DNA from: Alphaproteobacteria bacterium | GTDB lineage: Bacteria > Pseudomonadota > Alphaproteobacteria > ATCC43930 > CGMCC-115725 | DNA: 12,918 bases | Assembly: GCA_005888425.1 (NCBI GenBank) | Contig: VAZF01000219.1 | Location: 1 to 12,918, forward strand | Direction: 5' to 3' | In this document: piece after piece, positions 7,996 through 12,918 of the stretch | Layout: every line of letters starts with the position of its first letter | Position numbering within the stretch: position 1 is the stretch's first letter | The notes under the pieces: generated by a model | Databases searched by the model: none | Seen by the model: only the letters and a program-made list of their open reading frames with translations | Told to the model about the DNA's origin: nothing | Program-made: the position numbers and the translations under genes

Positions 7996-8784
7996 ATGGC
8001 AGGTCATGGCCCCTCGGCTCCCGAAACGCGAACGGCCGGCGGCACGGACAACTTCGGCGACACCGTAGACCCCGACGATATCGGCCGCTTCGCCGCCCAA
8101 AGCGCCGGCTGGTGGGACCCGGAGGGCAGCTTTCGCCCCCTTCACCTGCTAAATCCCATCCGTCTGCAATTCGTCCGCCGAGAGCTGCTCGCGTCCTTCG
8201 GCCGCGATGCCCGCGCCTTAAGACCCTTCGAGGGGCTGCGGCTTCTGGATATCGGCTGCGGCGGCGGCCTTATCGCCGAGCCGATGGCCCGGCTTGGCTT
8301 TGCCGTGACCGGCATCGATGCTGCGGCGCCCGCGATCGATATGGCGCGCGAGCACGCCGCGGCGAGCGATCTCGCGATCGACTATCGATTCGCCACGGCC
8401 GAGCAAATTGCGGCCGCCGGCGAGCGGTTTGACGCGGTGCTGGCGCTTGAAATCCTCGAGCACGTCGCCGACCGCGAAGCGTTCTTCGCGGCTATCGGCG
8501 CGGTGGTTCGGCCGGGCGGCGCCTTTATCGGGGCGACGCTCAACCGCACCGCGCAATCTTTTGCGCTGGCAATTATCGGCGCCGAATACCTTCTGGGTTG
8601 GCTGCCGCGCGGGACCCATGATTGGAACCGGTTTGTGCGACCGTCGGAATTCGTGCTGGCCCTGCGGCGCCACGGGTTTACGGTGACCCGTCTCGCGGGG
8701 CTCAGTTACGAGTGGCGGCGTGGCGAATGGGCCGAAGCGGACGATTTGAGCGTCAACTATATGGTCGCGGCGACGCGGCGGTAA
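7996..8784 (+). CDS. ubiG: Ubiquinone biosynthesis O-methyltransferase UbiG
   Basis: UbiG carries out the two O-methylations of ubiquinone synthesis with S-adenosylmethionine at the inner membrane. The 262-aa product has the alphaproteobacterial N-terminus 'VDPDDIGRFAAQSAGWWDPEG', then 'LHLLNPIRL', SAM motif I 'LLDIGCGGGLIAEPMARLG' at 83-101 and the acidic 'GIDAAAPAI' motif. These are followed by 'LALEILEHVAD', 'TLNRTAQSFALAIIGAEYLL', 'LPRGTHDWNRFVRPSE' and the family C-terminus 'DLSVNYMVAATR'. ATG 7996 is preferred; a TTG at 7960 is in frame and would add 12 residues, and neither has a strong ribosome site. It is divergent from lysC and its stop is 12 bases from the stop of the convergent DUF1178 gene. 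Confidence 0.95.
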   Translation: MAGHGPSAPETRTAGGTDNFGDTVDPDDIGRFAAQSAGWWDPEGSFRPLHLLNPIRLQFVRRELLASFGRDARALRPFEGLRLLDIGCGGGLIAEPMARLGFAVTGIDAAAPAIDMAREHAAASDLAIDYRFATAEQIAAAGERFDAVLALEILEHVADREAFFAAIGAVVRPGGAFIGATLNRTAQSFALAIIGAEYLLGWLPRGTHDWNRFVRPSEFVLALRRHGFTVTRLAGLSYEWRRGEWAEADDLSVNYMVAATRR

Positions 8785-8796
8785 TATGCGGCAGGA

Positions 8797-9204
8797 TCAG
8801 GCGTCGGTCTGGATCCAGGGGATGCGGCCGAACTCGATGCCCTCATCGGCGAGCGCGCGCGATTCTTCGGCGCTCGCCTCGCCATAGATCGCATGTGGGT
8901 CGGCCTCGCCGTAATGAATGCGGCGCGCCTCCTCGGCAAAGCGCTCGCCGACATAATCGCAATTGGTTTCGACCTGTCGGCGAAATTCCGTCAGCGCGGC
9001 GCGCATCTGCGCCGGTGAGATCGGCGGCGCCTTTTCGCGCGAGCGGCCAATATTCGGCGCCATGACAGCTTTCTCAATCTGCGAATCGCCGCAATGCGGG
9101 CAGGCGATCTCACCCGCCGACTGCTGCGTCTCGAAACCTTCGCCGTCGCGGAACCACGCCTCGAATTCGTGGCCGGAAGCGCATCGCAACGTAAACAGGA
9201 TCAT
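8797..9204 (-). CDS. DUF1178 family protein (small, zinc-ribbon-like N-terminus)
   Basis: This 135-aa cytoplasmic protein starts MILFTLRCASGHEFEAWFRDG and carries 'IACPHCGDSQIEKAVMAPNIG'. Cys8, Cys35 and Cys38 plus His12 could bind a metal. The C-terminal half contains 'ETNCDYVGERFAEEARRIHYGE' and 'GEASAEESRALADEGIEFGRIP', both diagnostic of DUF1178 (PF06676). Function is unknown. ATG 9204 has a very strong AGGAGGT at 9218-9212, seven bases upstream. In many alphaproteobacteria the gene sits directly beside a nitrilase-family amidohydrolase and ubiG. Here ubiG is adjacent, but the amidohydrolase gene lies more than 3.3 kb away beyond groESL. A weak promoter is visible just upstream. Confidence 0.93.
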   Translation of the reverse strand: MILFTLRCASGHEFEAWFRDGEGFETQQSAGEIACPHCGDSQIEKAVMAPNIGRSREKAPPISPAQMRAALTEFRRQVETNCDYVGERFAEEARRIHYGEADPHAIYGEASAEESRALADEGIEFGRIPWIQTDA

Positions 9205-9226
9205 CGCGCCGACCTCCTGACCGTTC

Positions 9227-9255
9227 TATGTATATGCGAACCCACCGCCTAGCAA
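9227..9255 (-). promoter_or_regulatory. Possible sigma70-type promoter for the DUF1178 gene
   Basis: On the minus strand, TTGCTA (9255-9250) and TACATA (9232-9227) are separated by 17 bases in an AT-richer patch between two divergent genes. The predicted start point would leave a leader of under 20 bases holding the strong AGGAGGT site. Matches to consensus are partial. Confidence 0.3.
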
Positions 9256-9259
9256 TCCT

Positions 9260-9820
9260 GTGTCGCGAGTGCTAACGAACCAACAACGTGAAGAATCCGT
9301 TTGGGTGCGGCGATTTGCACCGCTGGTCCGGAGCGGCGGGCATGTGCTCGACCTCGCCGCCGGGAGCGGACGCCACACGCGTTTGCTGCTTGATATGGGC
9401 TTGTGGGTGACCGCAGTCGACCGCGACATCGCCGCGCTGAAGGAGCTGGCGGGAGCGCGCTGCACCGTGCGTGAGATCGATCTGGAGAATGGCCAGGCCA
9501 GGACGCTGGGCGGCGAATATGACGGGATCGTCGTGACCAATTACCTGCACCGCCCGTTGTTCCCGGCGCTCAAAGCCGCGCTCGCGCCGGGCGGGATCGT
9601 CATCTATGAGACCTTTGCCGTCGGGAACGAGCGGTTCGGTCGGCCGAGCAACCCTGATTTCCTGCTGCGCCCGGGCGAATTGCTCGACGCCTTCGCCGGG
9701 CTGACGGTCATCGCGTTCGAGCAGGGCGAAGTCAGCCGGCCGCGCGCCGCCGTGATCCAGCGCGTCGCGGCTGCCGCCGGCCCGCGCGGCCAAACGCCAG
9801 AATACCGGCTGCCCGAATAA
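9260..9820 (+). CDS. Class I SAM-dependent methyltransferase, small, substrate unknown
   Basis: This 186-aa soluble protein has a Rossmann-type methyltransferase core: motif I 'VLDLAAGSGRHTRLLLDMG' at 29-47, the acidic end of strand 2 'VTAVDRD' at 50-56, motif IV region 'YDGIVVTNYLHRPLFP' at 87-102 and 'LAPGGIVIYETFAVGNE' at 108-124. 'GRPSNPDFLLRPGELL' at 127-142 follows and marks a recognisable proteobacterial subfamily, loosely TehB-like, with no firm substrate. The start is GTG 9260, because an in-frame TGA lies at 9218-9220 with no ATG between; a GTG three codons later is an alternative. No ribosome site is evident, so it may be leaderless or weakly translated. It is divergent from DUF1178 and ends at the bidirectional terminator it shares with groEL. 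Confidence 0.85.
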   Translation: MSRVLTNQQREESVWVRRFAPLVRSGGHVLDLAAGSGRHTRLLLDMGLWVTAVDRDIAALKELAGARCTVREIDLENGQARTLGGEYDGIVVTNYLHRPLFPALKAALAPGGIVIYETFAVGNERFGRPSNPDFLLRPGELLDAFAGLTVIAFEQGEVSRPRAAVIQRVAAAAGPRGQTPEYRLPE

Positions 9821-9821
9821 A

Positions 9822-9861
9822 AAGCCCGCTCCATCCCATGGGACGGAGCGGGCTTGTTTTT
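9822..9861. terminator. Bidirectional rho-independent terminator between the methyltransferase and groEL
   Basis: An 11-bp perfect stem (9822-9832 with 9845-9855) encloses a loop that itself contains the palindrome TCCCATGGGA. On the plus strand it is followed by G and five T (9856-9861). On the minus strand, the AATAAAAA before the stem reads as TTTTTATT. It therefore fits termination of both the plus-strand methyltransferase, whose TAA ends at 9820, and the minus-strand groESL transcript, whose last stop is at 9882. Confidence 0.92.
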
Positions 9862-9881
9862 GGAAGCTTGTTGCGGGCCGG

Positions 9882-11525
<1,644 letters not shown>

Positions 11526-11539
11526 GTTTGTCTGTCCTT

Positions 11540-11830
11540 TCAGTTGGCAATGATGCCCATGATGTCGGTTTCTTTCATGATGATGAGTTCTTCACCATCG
11601 ATCTTGATCTCGTTGCCCGACCATTTCCCAAACAGCACCCGGTCTCCGACTTTGACGTCGAGCGGCTGGACTTTGCCGTCGTCGCCGCGCGCGCCGGGAC
11701 CGGCGGCGACGATGTCGCCCTCCATCGGTTTTTCCTGGGCGGTGTCGGGGATGATGATCCCGCCGGGGGTCTTTTCCGGGCCTTCCACGCGCCGAACCAG
11801 CACGCGGTCATGCAACGGACGAAAACTCAT
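11540..11830 (-). CDS. groES: Co-chaperonin GroES (HSP10)
   Basis: GroES is the heptameric lid of the GroEL chamber. The 96-aa product is full length: 'FRPLHDRVLVRR' at 3-14, the mobile loop with GGIIIPD at 23-29, the roof-region segment 'GPGARGDDGK', 'VKVGDRVLFGKWSG' at 59-72 and 'IDGEELIIMKETDIMGII' near the end. ATG 11830 has GGAG seven bases upstream. It is the first gene of the groES-groEL pair and is separated from groEL by 14 bases. No CIRCE inverted repeat (TTAGCACTC-N9-GAGTGCTAA) is present upstream, so HrcA control is unlikely; a promoter candidate is at 11942-11970. Confidence 0.98.
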   Translation of the reverse strand: MSFRPLHDRVLVRRVEGPEKTPGGIIIPDTAQEKPMEGDIVAAGPGARGDDGKVQPLDVKVGDRVLFGKWSGNEIKIDGEELIIMKETDIMGIIAN

Positions 11831-11863
11831 CGATTAGCTCCTTAGCGCAGATGTGATTAGGGG

Positions 11864-11885
11864 ATCGCGGGCGCGGCGCCGCGAT
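11864..11885 (-). other. GC-rich hairpin in the groES 5' leader
   Basis: Bases 11864-11870 and 11879-11885 form a perfect 7-bp stem (ATCGCGG/CCGCGAT) around an 8-base GC-rich loop. It would lie in the leader of the groESL mRNA, 33 bases upstream of the start codon, if the promoter at 11942-11970 is used. It does not include the ribosome site, so it does not look like a ROSE-type thermometer. It may stabilise the mRNA. Confidence 0.4.
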
Positions 11886-11941
11886 TTAACTTTTCCGATG
11901 TATTGGGTACCGAAGCGCCGATGCGCCTGTCGTAAAATGCA

Positions 11942-11970
11942 AGGATAGACGCCTTGATCGAGCCGCGCAA
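11942..11970 (-). promoter_or_regulatory. Candidate promoter for groESL, with heat-shock-sigma-like features
   Basis: On the minus strand, TTGCGC (11970-11965) and TATCCT (11947-11942) are 17 bases apart. Shifted by one base this reads CTTGCG-N17-CTATCC, which resembles the CTTG...CTAT core of alphaproteobacterial RpoH (sigma32) promoters. A start about seven bases downstream would give a leader of roughly 105 bases. The -35 matches only half of either consensus, so this is a candidate only. Confidence 0.45.
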
Positions 11971-12017
11971 GAACTAATCAGAAAATCCAAAAAACAAACC
12001 CTGCGTCATTATTTCGG

Positions 12018-12047
12018 TTGAACAACAACGATGCTCTTCCCAATTAT
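12018..12047 (+). promoter_or_regulatory. Weak candidate promoter for the small plus-strand genes
   Basis: TTGAAC at 12018-12023 is followed, 18 bases later, by AATTAT at 12042-12047 within the run AATTATTAT. It is in the most AT-rich part of the intergenic region and divergent from the groESL promoter candidate, about 50 bases away. The -10 match is poor and other registers within the AT run are possible. Confidence 0.28.
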
Positions 12048-12063
12048 TATTCTTTGCATCACG

Positions 12064-12077
12064 CAGCTCGCGAGCTG
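12064..12077. repeat. 14-base perfect palindrome (CAGCTCGCGAGCTG)
   Basis: Both halves match exactly with no spacer. It lies about 15 bases after the candidate plus-strand -10 and about 75 bases before the first small gene, a place where an operator for a dimeric repressor could sit. With no loop it would be a poor RNA hairpin. Only one copy was noticed in the window. Confidence 0.5.
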
Positions 12078-12152
12078 AGCGCCGTACCCGCAAGAGCAAA
12101 CAGGACTGGCAGCAGCAAGCTTCCCGTCCCTCCAGCCTGACAGGTTCATCAG

Positions 12153-12326
12153 ATGGCGCAATCCGACACGAGCCGACCCGTCGAGGAACTGGCGCAATCG
12201 CTTTATGAGGCGAGCGACCCGGGCGGGATCCCATGGGCGAAGCGTACCCGCATCGTGCGTGAGCCCTGGCTCGAAGCCGCCCGCCTGCAGATTGCCGCGA
12301 CTGACGACACACCCAACAAGAGCTGA
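12153..12326 (+). CDS. Small hypothetical protein (57 aa)
   Basis: ATG 12153 to TGA 12324-12326 encodes a 57-aa soluble, charged protein beginning MAQSDTSRPVEELAQSLYEA, with 'GIPWAKRTRIVREPWLEAARL' in its middle. I do not recognise a family. It has no signal peptide or membrane segment. An AGG ten bases upstream is only a weak ribosome site. Support comes from codon use with GC-rich third positions like the neighbours, and from the following gene, whose strong ribosome site begins on its stop codon (13 bases between genes), suggesting a two-gene unit. It could also be a chance frame. Confidence 0.5.
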   Translation: MAQSDTSRPVEELAQSLYEASDPGGIPWAKRTRIVREPWLEAARLQIAATDDTPNKS

Positions 12327-12331
12327 AGGAG
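12326..12331 (+). promoter_or_regulatory. Shine-Dalgarno site AAGGAG that fixes the start of the 66-aa gene
   Basis: AAGGAG begins on the last base of the upstream TGA and lies eight bases before GTG 12340. This supports GTG 12340 over the longer upstream frame, over GTG 12346 (14 bases away) and over ATG 12355 (23 bases away). It also suggests translational coupling with the 57-aa gene. Confidence 0.75.
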
Positions 12332-12339
12332 CCCGCATT

Positions 12340-12540
12340 GTGTTTGTGAGATTGATGATTCAGGAAGCCGGCGAGGAATTTCGCGCCACTCTTTCCCAGC
12401 GTGATGACGAGAGCAAGGCGGCGGTCAGCGAGCCCGAGACCTTTGTCGTCAAGACCAAGGACGAAGCCAAACGCCGCGCCCGTGCCATGGCGCGCGAATT
12501 GGGGCTCGCCACCTTCCGGGTCATCGACAAGGCTCAATAA
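12340..12540 (+). CDS. Small hypothetical protein (66 aa), possibly DUF2188-like
   Basis: GTG 12340 to TAA 12538-12540 gives a 66-aa soluble protein. It starts with a short beta-prone stretch (MFVRLMIQEAGEEF), has an acidic middle and ends 'FVVKTKDEAKRRARAMARELG' followed by 'LATFRVIDKAQ'. The pattern strand, 'xTKxEAxxRARxxA' helix, strand recalls short DUF2188-type proteins, but the similarity is by eye and the family call is weak. The strong ribosome site and GC-rich third positions make it a likely real gene. It is 13 bases after the 57-aa gene. Its 3' end overlaps the stop end of the convergent nitrilase-family gene by seven bases. Confidence 0.65.
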   Translation: MFVRLMIQEAGEEFRATLSQRDDESKAAVSEPETFVVKTKDEAKRRARAMARELGLATFRVIDKAQ

Positions 12541-12918
12541 CGCTCGCCTTCGTCGAGTCGATGTGACCGGCTACTGCGCGGCAAGGGCAGACGGACCAGT
12601 TCGGGTGCGGTGAAGGGACGGTCGTGCTGTAAGGACGGCACCATGCGGCGCGCTTTGGCGATCTGCTCGGGCTCGATGCGCGCCGTAATGATCCCCGGCT
12701 CCTCGCCGCCATCGGCCAGGATTTCGCCCCAGGGATCGACGATCGCCGAATGGCCGTAGCTGAGTCGGCCGCCCGCATACTCGCCCCATTGCGCCGGGGC
12801 AAAGACAAAGCAGCCATTTTCGATCGCCCGCGCCCGCAATAGTACATGCCAATGCGCTTTGCCGGTTGGCACCGTAAACACCGACGGAACGGCCAGGAAA
12901 TCGGCGCCGGCCTGCGCA
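12534..12918 (-). CDS. Carbon-nitrogen hydrolase (nitrilase superfamily, Nit/YbeM type), C-terminal part, 5' end beyond window
   Basis: The minus-strand frame is open from the right edge (first whole codon at 12917) to TGA 12536-12534, giving 127 visible residues. 'ADFLAVPSVFTVPTGKAHWHVLL' then 'RARAIENGCFVFAPAQWGEY', 'YGHSAIVDPWGEILADGG' and 'RRMVPSLQHDRPF' are the C-terminal hallmarks of the Nit1/YbeM branch. Characterised members hydrolyse deaminated glutathione or other omega-amides. The catalytic Glu, Lys and the Cys of the 'C-Y-D-x-R-F-P' motif lie outside the window, so activity cannot be judged. After the conserved HDRPF end there is a roughly 24-residue Arg-rich tail that overlaps the convergent small gene. 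GTG 12881 is not the true start, because conserved sequence continues upstream of it. This gene normally neighbours DUF1178 in alphaproteobacteria. Confidence 0.9.
   Translation of the reverse strand, partial: AQAGADFLAVPSVFTVPTGKAHWHVLLRARAIENGCFVFAPAQWGEYAGGRLSYGHSAIVDPWGEILADGGEEPGIITARIEPEQIAKARRMVPSLQHDRPFTAPELVRLPLPRSSRSHRLDEGERY

Larger units (their letters stand above)
11831..12152. other. 322-base intergenic region between groES and two small plus-strand genes
   Basis: The region is clearly more AT-rich than its surroundings between about 11971 and 12055. It holds a leader hairpin next to groES, a plausible minus-strand promoter, a weaker plus-strand promoter and a 14-base perfect palindrome, each listed separately. 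I see no convincing protein gene on either strand. A 15-codon plus-strand frame at 12031-12078 is hydrophobic but lacks a ribosome site. Confidence 0.6.

Noticed and set aside
11831..11941. CIRCE operator or ROSE-type RNA thermometer upstream of groES
   Set aside because: No GAGTGCTAA half-sites are present. The only clear hairpin (11864-11885) does not include the Shine-Dalgarno region.
12031..12078. 15-codon hydrophobic plus-strand frame (MLFPIIILCITQLAS), possible leader peptide
   Set aside because: It has no ribosome site and contains no run of a regulatory amino acid. No attenuator-like hairpins follow it.
11974..12537. 187-codon minus-strand frame across the two small genes and the intergenic region
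   Set aside because: It runs through the promoter-like AT-rich region and gives Cys/Arg/Ser-rich sequence without family features. The plus-strand frame at 12340 has a strong ribosome site instead.

Overview
The window looks like a chromosomal housekeeping region of a GC-rich alphaproteobacterium. The evidence is the high GC and GC-rich third codon positions, the lysC/ubiG/DUF1178/nitrilase gene neighbourhood, an MEP-pathway ispG, a PTS-Ntr enzyme I (ptsP) with a GAF domain, and a GroES/GroEL pair closest in type to alphaproteobacterial chaperonins. I cannot place it confidently below class; Rhodospirillales-like or Hyphomicrobiales-like lineages fit. I see no rRNA, tRNA, CRISPR array, insertion sequence, integrase or phage gene.

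Layout. At the left edge is the last 86 codons of a plus-strand outer-membrane porin, followed by a GC-rich hairpin and a small SpoIIAA-like (STAS-like) protein gene. Next comes a long minus-strand block, read right to left: lysC (aspartate kinase), a nitronate monooxygenase-family flavoprotein, ptsP, a RodZ-like HTH/DUF4115 membrane protein, and ispG. lysC, the flavoprotein and ptsP are joined by two ATGA stop/start overlaps, and the last two genes follow after 67 and 94 bases, so this is probably one operon. ubiG is divergent from lysC and converges on a minus-strand DUF1178 gene.

From 9205 to about 12530 lies a module that appears to separate DUF1178 from its usual alphaproteobacterial neighbour, a nitrilase-family amidohydrolase whose 3' part is at the right edge. 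The module holds a small SAM methyltransferase (plus), a strong bidirectional terminator, groEL and groES (minus), a 322-base intergenic region with a plausible promoter for groESL but no CIRCE operator, and two small plus-strand genes of unknown function (57 and 66 aa).

Together the genes serve amino-acid biosynthesis (lysC), isoprenoid precursors (ispG), ubiquinone (ubiG), nitrogen/carbon phosphorelay signalling (ptsP), cell shape (RodZ-like) and protein folding (groESL). I do not see a defence, mobile or secondary-metabolite system. The least explained part is 11831-12540: the divergent groESL regulatory region and the two small genes next to it.
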